DNA from: JALHVH01 sp963773685
GTDB taxonomy: Bacteria > Acidobacteriota > Aminicenantia > Aminicenantales > Saccharicenantaceae
Direction of reading: 5' to 3'
Length of the DNA: 64,000 nucleotides
Assembly: GCA_963773685.1 (NCBI GenBank)
Contig: CAVZBY010000005.1
Span: forward strand, 124,001 to 188,000
The notes beneath the pieces were generated by a model, which was not told where the DNA came from, did not search any database, and saw only the letters and a program-made list of their open reading frames with translations. The position numbers were made by a program, and so were the translations under genes. This document shows, in pieces, positions 8,622 through 18,976 of the stretch (positions within the stretch are counted from its first letter, which is position 1; every line of letters begins with the position of its first letter).

Positions 8622-9440
8622 GTGGCGATGGCCCGCCGGACCGCGTCGAAGGAGCCCTTGCGCTGGGCGGAATGCCGCGACAATGGGCGGTGCCTCATCA
8701 CGGGAGGCGACGCGCTTCATGAGTGGATGTTGCCCTGGTGGTATGAGAATGCCCGGCGGCACTGCGGATTGCCCGTCGTTTTTATCGACTTCGGGCTGAG
8801 CCCGCGGGCCCTTGCCTGGTGCCGGGCGCGGGGCGAGGTCGTGCACGGGAGCGTTCCGGCCGCCAACGCCTTCGTGGCGAAGCCACTCGGGATCATCCAA
8901 AGCCCCTACGCGGAAAGTCTCTGGGCCGACCTGGATTGCGAGATCCTCGAGCCCGTGGAGCCGGTCTTCGAAGAGACCCTCTCGGAGATCGGCGTGGCGC
9001 GCGACGTGCCGGACGCCTTGGACCCCATCCAGGCCGGCGTCATCGTCGTGCGTCACGGCTCCGCGACGGCCCTGGAGTGGGCGGAGCTTTGCCGCGATTG
9101 GAAACAGCTCGACCGCTCGCGGATCCCCACCCTCCATAAGGACCAATCCCTGCTCGGTCACCTCTGGGCGGTAAAGCCGGAGGCGTTCACGCTCCTGGGG
9201 CAGAAATGGAACCGGTCGCGTGTAATTCCCGACGCGCGGGCGCCTAAAAATGAACCGAGCGCCGCGGGGGATGCGGCGATCGTCCACTGGTGGGGCCGGG
9301 ACGGAAAGGCCGAGATCCGCCGGCGCATCGCCGCCCGCCCGCCCGCCGATCCATGCCGGGCCCTCGAGGGGAGGTCTTTCCCTCTCGCCCGACGCGCCTG
9401 GGCCGAGTTCAGGCGAAGGCGCCAGCGCGCCGTTCGTTGA
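8622..9440 (+). CDS. Glycosyltransferase-like protein (GT-A type)
   Basis: A 272-residue soluble protein without a signal peptide. Features that suggest a nucleotide-sugar transferase fold are an N-terminal alpha/beta region, an acidic WADLDCEI motif near residue 108 (DxD-like metal site), HKDQSLL near 173 and VHWWG near 226. Together these resemble GT8-like or capsular transferases. The C-terminus is basic. The start is GTG at 8622 (GGAG nine bases upstream); an ATG two codons later is possible. It precedes a CapK-like ligase, which fits polysaccharide or surface-metabolite synthesis, but no pathway can be assigned. Confidence 0.55.
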   Translation: MAMARRTASKEPLRWAECRDNGRCLITGGDALHEWMLPWWYENARRHCGLPVVFIDFGLSPRALAWCRARGEVVHGSVPAANAFVAKPLGIIQSPYAESLWADLDCEILEPVEPVFEETLSEIGVARDVPDALDPIQAGVIVVRHGSATALEWAELCRDWKQLDRSRIPTLHKDQSLLGHLWAVKPEAFTLLGQKWNRSRVIPDARAPKNEPSAAGDAAIVHWWGRDGKAEIRRRIAARPPADPCRALEGRSFPLARRAWAEFRRRRQRAVR

Positions 9441-9536
9441 ACTCCGCACGGATGCCCCCCGGAAATTCCTTGATTTCGCCGGATGGGAGCGCTTATCATT
9501 CCGGGGCCATGAGAATCACGGAAGCCGCGCGTTACT

Positions 9537-10860
9537 ATGCGGCTTCGGCCTTATTGGCTGAGACGCATGATCGCGAATCGGGCCGTTTCGCCCGAACGGC
9601 TCCGGCGCCGCCAGATCGCGAGGCTGCGGGCCGCATTGACCCATGCGCAGAGGCATTATCCTTTCTACCGGGCCCGCCTGGAAGAGGCCGGCATCGATCC
9701 GGGCCGGTTCTCCGACCTCGACGACCTCCGCAGGCTCCGGCCGCTCGACCGGGAGGCCTACCGGGAGTTCGCCGAAAGCCCCGAGACGGAATCCGTGCGT
9801 CTCGCGCCCTCCACGACCTTCGGCCTGACGAGCGGCAGCTCGGGCCGGCCGATCAAGGCCTTCCGGTCGCCGGGAGAGCGCGCCCGCCAGACGGCCAAGT
9901 TCTTCATGGCGCTCTTCCTGAACGGCTATCGGATCCGTGACAAGACCTTCCAGATCTCCATGCCCGGCGAAGCGACCATCCGGGACGGCTGGCAGAAGAA
10001 GCTCGGGATCCTGGGAGGGACCCACGTTTCCGGCGGCGAGGACGTCACGGCTGTGGATCGAGGCTTATGGCCGCCTCAGCCCCGAGATCCTGTACTCCGA
10101 TCTGTGCCACCTCGTCCGAATGGCGCTTTACGCGGCCGAGCACGGCATCCCCCTCGTTCGTCCGAAACTCTGCGTCAGCTACGGCGAGACGATGGACGGA
10201 GCCTCCCGGAGGATCCTGGCCGAGACGTTCGGCGGCGGGAACACCGTCCAAATGTACGGTTCGGCGGAATTCGGGCTCCTCGGCTTCCAGACGAGGACGG
10301 CGCCCTTCTTCCATCTCTGCCACGAGACGAGCTACTTCGAGCTCGAGACGGGGCCCGCGGCCGAGGGCGCCGGCGGGGCCCTTCTCGTGACGGATCTCTA
10401 TCCGCGGCCCTGCCCACTGATCCGCTATCGATTGGGGGATTCCGTCGTCTTCGGGCTGGAGGGCGGCCTCCCGGTCCTCCGCTCGATCATCGGGCGCGAG
10501 AACGATCTCATCAGGCTCCCGGACGGCTCGCGCCACGGAAGCCCCGTCTTCGAGATGATCATGGAGCGACGGGCCGAGGTCCTCCAGTACCGGATCGTCC
10601 AATCGGTCCCGGACGCGCTGGATATCTCCATCGTCGCCCGTAAGGATTCCGACCGCGACGCCTTGACGGCCCGGATCGTCGGGGACCTCGAGCGCGAATT
10701 CAGCCCCGCGCTCCGCTACCGCGTCCATCACGTGCCCCGGATCGACCCCGACCCGGGCGGCAAGCGGAGGGCCCTTGTGAGCAACTTGGCAAAGACCGCT
10801 ATTTCGCCTCTCCGAGATATTGGCGGAACCACTCGATGTTCCGTTTCCCGGCATCGATGA
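9537..10860 (+). CDS. CapK/PaaK-like adenylate-forming enzyme (one frameshift)
   Basis: Two overlapping frames join into one phenylacetate-CoA-ligase/CapK-like protein of about 440 residues. The first frame gives the N-terminal half, with the AMP-binding Ser/Gly loop TSGSSGRP (about residue 100). The second gives YGSAEFG, DLYPRPCPLIRYRLGD and GRENDLIRLPDG, the conserved C-terminal motifs. The frame changes at about 10051-10055 by +1. CapK-like members activate carboxylates as adenylates, some in capsule synthesis; the substrate is unknown. Its 3' end overlaps the convergent S9 peptidase gene by 62 bases. The start at 9537 has no clear ribosome site; the ATG at 9567 is an alternative. I treat it as an intact gene with a sequence error. 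Confidence 0.75.
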
Positions 10861-12787
10861 TGAGCCGCGGCTCTCCGATCCCGTGGGGCTGGCGCGGATA
10901 GACGATCATCTTGACGGGCGTCCCCTGCCGCTTCAGCGCATGGTACAGCTCGTACCCCTGGCCGATCGGGACCCGGATGTCCTGCTCGCCGTGCTGGATG
11001 AGCGTCGGGGTCGTCGCTCCCTTGATGTTGAACATGGCCGAATGCTTCTGGATGACCTCCGGATCCTCCCAGTGCTCCGCCCCGAAGTAGCTGACGATGA
11101 AGTCCGGGATGTCGGTCGTCCCGCTCATGCTCATGAGATTGGTGACCCCGGCCCCGACCGAGGCCGCCTTGAACCTCTTGGTATGGGTGATGACCCAGGA
11201 GGTCATGTACCCGCCGTAGCTCCAGCCCATGACGCCGAGACGGTCGGGATCGGCCACCCCCATGGCGATGACCTTGTCCACGCCGGCCATCAGGTCGCGG
11301 TAATCCTTCCCGCCCCAATCTCTGTAATTGGATAGGCGGAAGGCCTTCCCGTAGCCCACGGACCCGCGGATGTTGCACTTCAGGACGGCCCAGCCCTCGG
11401 CCGCGAACGCGGCGACGGGATAGACCCCGGGCGAGGCGATAAAGCTCTGGCTGAAGACCCCCGCCGGCCCTCCGTGGATCACGACGACGAGGGGACAGCG
11501 GCGCCCCTTCTCGTAGCCGGCCGGATACGTCAGGAGGCCTTCGATCTCCAGGCCTTGCGGGCCCTTCCAGCGGACGACCTCGGTCCGGCCGAGTGGATGC
11601 CCGGGGGCATCGGCGTTGGCCCGGCTGACCTGGACGGGCGCCCATTTTCCCACGGGCGTCACGAAGGCCTCGGACGGGGAATCGCAGTCCTGGATGGAAA
11701 GGCCGAACATCGTTCCGTCCGGGCTGAGCGACGCGGAGAGGACCTGGTCCGTTCCCGCATTGAGGGGCGCGGGCGCGCCCCCGTCAGCGGGAAGGAAGCC
11801 GAGCCGGATGATCGTCCCCTCGGATTCCGTATAATAGAGCCCCTTGCCGTCGGCGGACCAGCCGACGACGTTGGGCTCTTCGTCGAACGTGGGGGCGAGG
11901 ACCCGGACCGGTCCTCCGGCCGCCGGCGCGACGGCGACCCGGGAGGCCCCCGCCCAGTAGGGCGGGATGTCGCTGACGCTGTAGGCAAGCCGCTTCCCGT
12001 CGGGCGAGAAGAGGGGCTCGGATTCGGAGGCCGCGGTCATGGCGAAGGGCTTCGACTCCGCCGTCGCCGTGTCGACGATCTCGATATCCGACCGGAAATG
12101 GTCGTTGGTCCGCAGAGAGGGGACATGGGCGAAGGCGATGGCCGCGCCGTCCGGAGACCAGTCGAACCCGGAGACCGTGAACGCGCCCTGGGTCAGCCGC
12201 TTCGGCTCCCGCTTTCCGTCCTTGTCCCGGGCGACCGCGACGACCCAGAGATGGTTCTTCTTTTCGTTCTCCCCGACGACCCGGGCGTCGTTCCGGGCCT
12301 TTTTATCCTTTTCCTCCTGGTCGCTCGGCGGGTCGGCCATGACGAAGGCGATCCGCGCGCCGTCGGGAGACCAGGCGAAGCCGCCGACGCCGGTCTTGAC
12401 GTCGGTCAGCTGTTCGGCCTCCCCGCCGTCGGCCCGGATGATCCAGATGTTGCTCTTCCCGGAGCGGCCGGAGGTGAAGGCGATCCAGCGGCCGCAGGGA
12501 GACCAGGCCGGATTGGCCGCGGATTTGTCGCCGAAGGTGAACGGAAAGCTCCCCGAGCCGTCGGCGGCGGCCATCCAGAGGTGGGTGAGGAACTCGCTCT
12601 TGTCGTCGGTCATGACGGCCGTGGACACGGTGAATACGGCCCGCTTCCCGTCCGGCGAGACCCGGGGGACGCCGACCGATTTGAGCTTCATCATCTCTTC
12701 GGGGGTCCACTGGGCGGCGAGGGGCGCCGCCAGAAGAATGAGGAACAGGGCGGGGGCGAAGAATCCGTAGGCGCGAAGGCGGATCAT
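10799..12787 (-). CDS. Secreted S9 family prolyl oligopeptidase/acylaminoacyl peptidase
   Basis: A 662-residue protein with a signal peptide (about residues 7-27), an N-terminal beta-propeller made of WD40/TolB-like blades (repeated SPDGKR and WSPDGA motifs), and a C-terminal alpha/beta hydrolase. The catalytic triad is visible: Ser in GWSYGGY (about 521), Asp in EQDIRVP (about 602) and His in RQPHG (about 634). It probably cleaves short peptides in the periplasm. AGGAGG lies six bases before the ATG at 12787, so the upstream ATG at 12808 is rejected. It is transcribed convergently with the CapK-like gene. Confidence 0.93.
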   Translation of the reverse strand: MIRLRAYGFFAPALFLILLAAPLAAQWTPEEMMKLKSVGVPRVSPDGKRAVFTVSTAVMTDDKSEFLTHLWMAAADGSGSFPFTFGDKSAANPAWSPCGRWIAFTSGRSGKSNIWIIRADGGEAEQLTDVKTGVGGFAWSPDGARIAFVMADPPSDQEEKDKKARNDARVVGENEKKNHLWVVAVARDKDGKREPKRLTQGAFTVSGFDWSPDGAAIAFAHVPSLRTNDHFRSDIEIVDTATAESKPFAMTAASESEPLFSPDGKRLAYSVSDIPPYWAGASRVAVAPAAGGPVRVLAPTFDEEPNVVGWSADGKGLYYTESEGTIIRLGFLPADGGAPAPLNAGTDQVLSASLSPDGTMFGLSIQDCDSPSEAFVTPVGKWAPVQVSRANADAPGHPLGRTEVVRWKGPQGLEIEGLLTYPAGYEKGRRCPLVVVIHGGPAGVFSQSFIASPGVYPVAAFAAEGWAVLKCNIRGSVGYGKAFRLSNYRDWGGKDYRDLMAGVDKVIAMGVADPDRLGVMGWSYGGYMTSWVITHTKRFKAASVGAGVTNLMSMSGTTDIPDFIVSYFGAEHWEDPEVIQKHSAMFNIKGATTPTLIQHGEQDIRVPIGQGYELYHALKRQGTPVKMIVYPRQPHGIGEPRLIIDAGKRNIEWFRQYLGEAK

Positions 12788-12936
12788 GGCAAACCTCCTC
12801 GAGAACATGGCCTCAGGTTATCGCTTCCACCCGCTATAGTCAATAGTCTGTAGCGGCCCCCGGGGCCCGCGGACGATTGCCCCGCGCAGGCGATTGGATT
12901 ATCATTCGGGCCTCGAATCCCGAGAGGAGTTTCTCT

Positions 12937-14136
12937 ATGCGCAGAGACGTGATCTTCGCCGCCGCCCTTGCCGTCGCTGCCGTCATGATCCCGGGCGCGG
13001 TTTCGGAGGCCCAACGCGGTCCCTCGCGGTCCTATGTCGGGCACGAAAAGGACGACGACTCCCAGGCCTTCGTCCGCCATTATCCCCAAGCGGCGGGGAC
13101 CCGGCTCGATGACTGCACGACCTGTCACCGGGGCGGTCCCGCCGGGACCGATGCCGAGAGGGAATACAGCCCGTGCAGCTACTGCCATCTCCTCGTCTAC
13201 CCCAATGCCCGTTACAAAACCGGCGTGCCCGGGAGCTACGAAGAGACCTTGAATCCTTTCGGATCGGCCTATAAGAAGGCCGGGCGCGGCGAGGCCGCCC
13301 TGGCCGAGATCGAATCCCGCGATTCCGACGGCGACGGGACTTCCAACGCCGCGGAGATCGCGGCCCTGCGCTATCCCGGCGATCCGGCCAGCCGTCCGGG
13401 CCAGGCCCTGGCCCCGACCGTCACTCTGACTTGGGACGAATTGCGCGGGCTCCCGTCACGCGAGCAATTCCAGCTGATGAACACGACCCAGGAGGCCACC
13501 GACGATTATGTGACGTTCACGGGCGTCGCGCTGATCGACGTCCTCAAGGCGGCGGGCGTCGATCTTGAGGGCGCAACGGGCGTGACCGTCTTCGCCCCCG
13601 ACGGCTACAGCGTCGACGTCACCCTGGAGGATGTTCTCCGACCCTTCCCGCAGGGGTACTTCTACGCCGGGCCGCGCTCCCTGGCCGGCACGGAACGGGC
13701 ATTCGTCAAGTATCCGGACCGGCTTCCGTCCGGCCTTGCCGACGGGAAGACGATCCCCGTGGCCCCCTGGCTGTTGCTCGCCTATGCACGGGAGGGCCGA
13801 CCGTTCGACCCGGCTTCCTACGAGAAAGGGACGGGGCGGCTGGCCGGGGAAGGCCCCTTTCGGCTCATCAAGCCCCAGCGCGATCCGGGGGGCGATCCGG
13901 CCAAGCCCGGCCGCCCCGACCGCTCGGTCAAATTCAAGGCTTACGGCGACGGGTGGGACTTCAGCCCGGCCATCGATCACAATGCCGGGGCCTGCGTCCG
14001 CGGGGCCTGCGTCCTGCGGATCAATCCGATGCCGGCGGGCGTCGAGGAGTACGACTGGAAGAACGGCTGGCCGCTCATCGCGGACCGGGCCCTTGTCATC
14101 TACGGGCGGGGAGTCCGGGACAAGAATAGCGCCTAG
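12937..14136 (+). CDS. Diheme c-type cytochrome joined to a molybdopterin-oxidoreductase-like domain
   Basis: A 399-residue exported protein (signal peptide residues 1-25). Two heme-c sites occur at CTTCH (Cys60-His64) and CSYCH (Cys80-His84). A thrombospondin-type calcium loop DSDGDGTSNAAEI follows. The C-terminal two-thirds look like the sulfite-oxidase-type molybdopterin fold as found in electron-transfer proteins (GVALIDVLKAAGV, PDGYSVDVTLEDV, GEGPFRLI, and a terminal DHNAGA...GACVLRINP region). No conserved cofactor Cys is evident in this domain, so cofactor binding is uncertain. It probably carries electrons in the periplasm. The ATG at 12937 follows GAGAGGAG. Its stop overlaps that of the convergent cupin gene. 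Confidence 0.7.
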   Translation: MRRDVIFAAALAVAAVMIPGAVSEAQRGPSRSYVGHEKDDDSQAFVRHYPQAAGTRLDDCTTCHRGGPAGTDAEREYSPCSYCHLLVYPNARYKTGVPGSYEETLNPFGSAYKKAGRGEAALAEIESRDSDGDGTSNAAEIAALRYPGDPASRPGQALAPTVTLTWDELRGLPSREQFQLMNTTQEATDDYVTFTGVALIDVLKAAGVDLEGATGVTVFAPDGYSVDVTLEDVLRPFPQGYFYAGPRSLAGTERAFVKYPDRLPSGLADGKTIPVAPWLLLAYAREGRPFDPASYEKGTGRLAGEGPFRLIKPQRDPGGDPAKPGRPDRSVKFKAYGDGWDFSPAIDHNAGACVRGACVLRINPMPAGVEEYDWKNGWPLIADRALVIYGRGVRDKNSA

Positions 14137-14496
14137 ATCCTTTCGAACTCTTTTACGGTCCTCTCGCTTTCGACATCGCCCGTATGGGTCGTGCCGCGGG
14201 GCTCGACGACCAGCAGGTGGACTTCCTCGTCGGCCGGTCCGGGGGCAATGTTCGACTCCCCGGGGCACCAGGATGATCTCGCCCTCCTTGACGGGGACGG
14301 TCCGGTCCTTGAAGCCCATCTCCATCCTGCCCTTGATCACGTAGAACAGCTCGTCTCCGTTCTCGTGCTTGTGCATGACGAATTCACCCTGGATCTTCGA
14401 CAGGTACACCTGCAGGCTGTCGCCTTCGGCGATCACGTGCGGATGCCATTGTTTCGTGAACAGGGCGAGCTTCTGTTTCAGATCGACGGACTTCAT
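14133..14496 (-). CDS. Small cupin-domain protein (one frameshift)
   Basis: A single-domain cupin of about 120 residues. The intact N-terminal part has the metal-binding cupin motif 1 (GEFVMHKHENGDELFYVIKG) and motif 2 (VPVKEGEIILVPRGVEH). After His in VEH the frame changes, within 14236-14262, and the alternative frame continues plausibly (ADEEVHLLVVEPRG, THTGDVESERTV) to a TAG at 14133. The total length fits one extra base. Members of this mannose-6-phosphate-isomerase-like group bind small ligands; function is unknown. It lies just downstream of the large glutamate dehydrogenase gene in the direction of transcription. Confidence 0.8.
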
Positions 14497-14535
14497 GGGG
14501 CCTCCCTCGTTTTGCGCGGGCTTCCCGGCCGGCGG

Positions 14536-17419
14536 CTATTGCTTCCGGAATTCCTGCAGGAACCTGAAGAAGTCGACCTCATTGGCGTCGAGCCCGTTGG
14601 CGTAGACGTAATGCCCGGCCAGGCGCGAGGCGAACAGGGCCCGGAGGTACGACGTCGGGATCCGCTGGAGGATCTTGGCGATGCCGATCCTGGAAACGAG
14701 GATGGGCGGGACGCAGCACTCGATGGACTTCCGGACGAGGTCCTTGTCCTCGAAGAGGGCCGACTCCCCGATGGTGTCCTTGATCCGGTTGATCTTCTCG
14801 CTGATGAGGTCGGTCAGGATCGAGCGGGGGGTGCCCGTCCGGGCGTTTTCCCTCCAGATGACCTCGAACTCCAGGGCCGCGTTCTTCCGGATGAAGTCCA
14901 GGTCCTCGGCGACGTACTTCTTCCGGAAGTCCGGGATCTTCCCGTCCTTGACGCACATCAGCTCGTCCCACTCGGCGTCGGTCATGGCCAGGCTGGCCAG
15001 GACCTCGAGGTGGGAGGACGTCACGCCGCCCTTGTTGGCCGAGGCGTCCTTGTAGAGGACGACGCCCTTTTCCTCGAGCCGGAGGCGCGCCTGCTGGGTG
15101 ATGAAGAGGTTGGCGCCCTCGACGACGACCTTGAAGCGCGGCTCGCCGTTCGGCTCGAGCCATTGGGTCCAGTTGGTGATGGTGATGGAGGAGGGCCGCC
15201 CGCCGCAGGGAACGAAGACGTCGGCCTTGAACTTCGGGTGGAGGTGGAAGCCGTTGCGGAAGGCGAAGCCGCTCTCGACCTTCTCGCCGCCCGGCAGGAC
15301 GATGTCGGTGTCCTTGACGTTGACGAGGAAGCCGCCCTCCGAGAGCTTCTTGCGGTTGAAGTTCTCGACCATCTTCCGGGCCTTGGCCAGGCGGACGATC
15401 TCCTTCCGGTCGATGCCCGCGGGGTCGTAGAGGACGCCGGAGCCGTCGACGACGGCCAGGAGCTTCTCCCGGCCCATGAGGATCTCGTTCGAGCCCAGGT
15501 CGCCGTCCGGGCCGCCGGTGATGACCTTGGTCATCTTCTCTTCCTTGAGGCCCAGCTTGGCCAGGGACCGGACGACGTATTCGCGGACGGAGGTCGTCGT
15601 CATGCCGTAGAGGTCGTGGGGGATGCCGCCCATCGTGACCGGCTTGCCGGTGGTGAAGGCCTTCCAGAACTTATAGCCGCGGGCCTTGGCCCTGAACGCG
15701 GCCCATTCCATGAGCTCGGCCGTGCCTTCGTCCGGGCCGAGGAAGAGGATGATCTCCTTGTTGCAGTAGTCCACGACGCCGGGGTCGGGGAGCATGAGGT
15801 CGAGGAGGCCGTCGATGTACTTCTTGAAGGCCGCCTCGGGCCGGTCCTGGAACCCCCAGCGCAGGAGGATGGTCCCCTTGGAGCCGCCGTCCGGCAGGTC
15901 CTTGTTCTTCCTCTGCTGGGTCAGGGCCAGGTTGTAGTTCTCGTCGAAGATGAGGTCGGAGTTGGCCAGGTAGCCCTGGAGGTTGGCCGAGCGGACGATC
16001 CGGATGCCGCCCCGGGCGATGTCGCGGAACCGGATGTGGAAGCCGCGGAGCTCCCGGCTGATGATGTGGAACACGCCGAAGGGCTTGACCGGGTAATCGA
16101 CCGGGTCCAGGAAGTCCGGCCGGTACATGAAGGAGATGGCGACCTTCTCCCGGACGTAGAAATTCGTCTTGAGGATGATGTCCACGAACAGGCAGGCGGC
16201 CTGGAAGATGTTCCGGTCGGCCTCGGTCGGGACCGTCTTCTGGATGTCCTTCCGCAGGGCGGCCAGGCCGGACTTGATGTCGGGGTCCTTGACGGCCGGA
16301 TTGAACTTCCGGTCGAAGAGGGCGAACAGCTTCCGGACGAGGCCCGGGCTGGCGAGGAAGGCCTCCCAACACCGGGACTCGGTGTAGGTCTCCCGGGCCA
16401 GCTTGACCTTGAGGTCGCGGAGGATGCCCAGGAGCTCGGGCGAGCCCTTGAGGGCGTCGGCGAGCTTCAGGTATTCCTCGTTATAGCCGCCGAGGAACTG
16501 GTGGGCGAAGCTCCAGGCGGAGTTGGCGAACACGAACTCCTGGGCCGTCAGGGCGCCCTCCCGGAAGAGCGACGACAGGGGGCTCTCGGGGATGACGTAA
16601 ATGAGGCTGATGTCCTCGATGAGGTCCTGAAGCTTCTCGCGGCTCTTGATCTCGTCCAGGTAGAAGGTGTAGATGGTCCGGCCGTTCCCGAAGTGCTCGA
16701 TGTATTTCCTCTTGGAGAACAGCCCGTGGCAATTGATGACGTCCGAGACGTTGGAGAAGAACCGCGGGCTGGCGTCGGTCCGGGTCACGACCGAGATGCG
16801 GAGCTCCTTGTCCCTGGGGACCGGGGTGACGTCGATGAGGGGGCTTTCCCAGCCCTTGGCCCTGTCGAAGCAGGCCCTCGTACCGGTCGACGGTCTCCTG
16901 GGGCACGGTGGAGAGGAACGTCTTGTCCCCGATCTTGTGAATGTCCGTCTCGTCGGGGCCGGCCTTTTCGGCCGGGTACTGCGGCTTGTAGACGACGTAC
17001 ATCCGGAGGTGCTGGAGGCCCCTGGCCTTGCGCAGGGTCCGGTAGGACTGGAGCCGGTAATGGGGATATTTGTCCTCGATCCGCTGTTCGATCTCGACGC
17101 CCCGGCGGTTGTCCTCCTCGATGAGGTAGAGGGCGTCGTTCTCGTGCTCGGTCTGGAAGTCGATGCGGACGACCTCCTCCTTGCGGAGCGTCGCCAGGAT
17201 CTCGGCCGCCCGGAGGGCCTCGATATGGTGGGCGATGGTCTCCAGGGGGGTCGTCCGGAAGTAGAACTCGCTCATCCCCAGGCCGGTGGTGAAGGCGTCC
17301 AGCTCCCGGCGGATCGTCGCCTCGGGGTAGAAGCCGTCCGCCAGCATGATCTCCTCGACCTTCCGGAGCTGGACGGCGTTGAGGAAAGACAGTTCGGCGA
17401 TATCGCGAATCGTCTTCAT
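14536..17419 (-). CDS. Large NAD-specific glutamate dehydrogenase (one frameshift)
   Basis: Two frames join into a 960-residue protein of the large (GDH-115-like) NAD-glutamate dehydrogenase class, which deaminates glutamate to 2-oxoglutarate. The N-terminal third (from ATG 17419) is a regulatory region. The C-terminal catalytic part carries FRDIARGGIRIVRS, GGSKGTILL, DYCNKEIILFLGPDEGT, KAFTTGKPVTMGG and ITGGPDGDLGSNEI. An extra G at 16875-16877 (CCC on the plus strand) shifts the frame; removing it restores EACFDRAKGWESPLIDVTPV. A TATAAT-like -10 lies at 17448-17453, and the ribosome site is GGGAGG. It is transcribed divergently from the small glutamate dehydrogenase, so the cell probably uses one enzyme catabolically. 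Confidence 0.9.
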
Positions 17420-17534
17420 GGGGACACCTCCCGTTTCAAGTGGGCCGATTATAACACGGGCCTTCCCGGCCGCAAAGCCCCTTTCGTCCTCACGAGGGGG
17501 CCGTTTCCAGGCCCCTCAGGAGGGCCGGGCGCGT

Positions 17535-17563
17535 TTGACAGGCCCCATTCGAAGGGCTATATT
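17535..17563 (+). promoter_or_regulatory. Sigma-70 promoter of the small glutamate dehydrogenase gene
   Basis: TTGACA (17535-17540), a 17-base spacer and TATATT (17558-17563) make a near-consensus promoter. The predicted start is about 40 bases before the ATG. It faces away from the -10 element (17448-17453) of the divergent large dehydrogenase. Confidence 0.8.
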
Positions 17564-17612
17564 ATGGGCTCATCATATCCGGATATTTTTCAATACTTCA
17601 GGAGGAATTTTG

Positions 17613-18902
17613 ATGGAGAAGAAGCCGTTCAACGCGTTCGAAATGGCCCAGCAGCAGTTCGACGCCGTGGCCGAGAAGCTCGGCCTCAACCCCGCCACCC
17701 GGGACCTGCTCCGGAACGCCCTGCGCGAGTATCATTTTCAGATACCGGTCCGCATGGACGACGGCAGCACCAAGGTATTCAAGGGCTTCCGCGTCCAGCA
17801 CAACGACGCCCGCGGCCCCTGCAAGGGCGGCATCCGGTTCCACCCGCATGAAACGGTGGACACGGTCCGCGCCCTGGCCATGTGGATGACCTGGAAGTGC
17901 GCCGTGGTCGACATCCCGCTCGGCGGAGGAAAGGGCGGGGTCATCTGCGATCCGCACAACCTCAGCGACCGCGAGCAGGAAGGCATCTGCCGGGGCTGGA
18001 TCCGCCAGGTCGCCCCGAACGTCGGCCCCGTCCAGGACGTTCCCGCCCCGGACGTCATGACCCACGGCCAGCACATGCTGTGGATGCTCGACGAGCTCGA
18101 GCGCATCCGCGGCGCCAAGCTCCCCGGGTTCATCACCGGGAAGCCCGTCGGCATGGGCGGGTCGCTCGGCCGGACCGAGGCCACCGGGTACGGCGTCATG
18201 TACACCGTCCGCGAGGCCATGAAGGAGCTCGGCATCGACATCAAGAAGACCAAGGCCGCCTTCCAGGGCTTCGGCAACGTCTCCCAGTACGCCGTCCGGC
18301 TCTACAAGGAATACGGCGGGACGCCCATCTGCGTCGCCTGCTGGGACCAGCACGACCAGACGTCCTACACCTTCCGCCGCATGAGCGGCATCGACCCCGA
18401 CGAGCTCGTCGCCATCACCGACAAGTTCGGGACGATCGACAAGGACAAGGCCCGCAAGGCCGGCTACGAGGTCCTCCCCGGCGAGGCCTGGATCGAGCAG
18501 GACGTCGACCTCCTCGTTCCCGCGGCCCTGGAGAACCAGGTGACCGGCGCCAACGCCGCCAAGATCCACAAGAACGTCAAGATCGTCGCCGAGGGCGCCA
18601 ACGGCCCGACGACCCCCGAGGCCGATGCCATCATCCGCGAGCGGGGCATCTTCCTGATCCCCGACTTCCTCTGCAACGCCGGCGGCGTCACCTGCAGCTA
18701 CTTCGAGCAGGTCCAGTGCAACATGAACTACTTCTGGACCCGCGAAGAGGTCCTGACCCGCCTCGACGAGAAGATGACGGCCGGCTTCAAGGCCGTCTCC
18801 GAGCTGGCCCGCCGCAAGAAGGTCTATATGCGCGACGCCGCGTATATGATCGCCATCGCGCGGGTCGCCGACGCCTGCCGCCTTCGCGGCTGGGTCGTCT
18901 GA
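17613..18902 (+). CDS. gdhA: Glu/Leu/Phe/Val dehydrogenase (small hexameric glutamate dehydrogenase)
   Basis: A 429-residue protein of normal family length. The N-terminal dimerisation domain contains the substrate-site segment GPCKGGIRFHP (catalytic-region Lys near 70) and IPLGGGKGGV (near 105). The C-terminal Rossmann domain has GFGNVSQYAVRL and the EGANGPTTPEAD segment conserved in glutamate dehydrogenases. It interconverts glutamate and 2-oxoglutarate; coenzyme choice is not clear from sequence. AGGAGG sits well before the ATG at 17613, behind a strong promoter. The adjacent divergent gene encodes the unrelated large glutamate dehydrogenase. Confidence 0.95.
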   Translation: MEKKPFNAFEMAQQQFDAVAEKLGLNPATRDLLRNALREYHFQIPVRMDDGSTKVFKGFRVQHNDARGPCKGGIRFHPHETVDTVRALAMWMTWKCAVVDIPLGGGKGGVICDPHNLSDREQEGICRGWIRQVAPNVGPVQDVPAPDVMTHGQHMLWMLDELERIRGAKLPGFITGKPVGMGGSLGRTEATGYGVMYTVREAMKELGIDIKKTKAAFQGFGNVSQYAVRLYKEYGGTPICVACWDQHDQTSYTFRRMSGIDPDELVAITDKFGTIDKDKARKAGYEVLPGEAWIEQDVDLLVPAALENQVTGANAAKIHKNVKIVAEGANGPTTPEADAIIRERGIFLIPDFLCNAGGVTCSYFEQVQCNMNYFWTREEVLTRLDEKMTAGFKAVSELARRKKVYMRDAAYMIAIARVADACRLRGWVV

Positions 18903-18976
18903 GACAGGGGGGCGCGGCGCCCCCGGGACCGGAGTTTCCACGCCGCCCGGCCGTCCGGGCGGCGTGATATATCGTC

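Noticed and set aside
14191..17124. A 977-codon open frame on the plus strand
   Set aside because: It lies antisense to the glutamate dehydrogenase and is rich in Asp/Glu/Val/Leu/Gly as expected from the high-GC complementary strand; no family features, no ribosome site.
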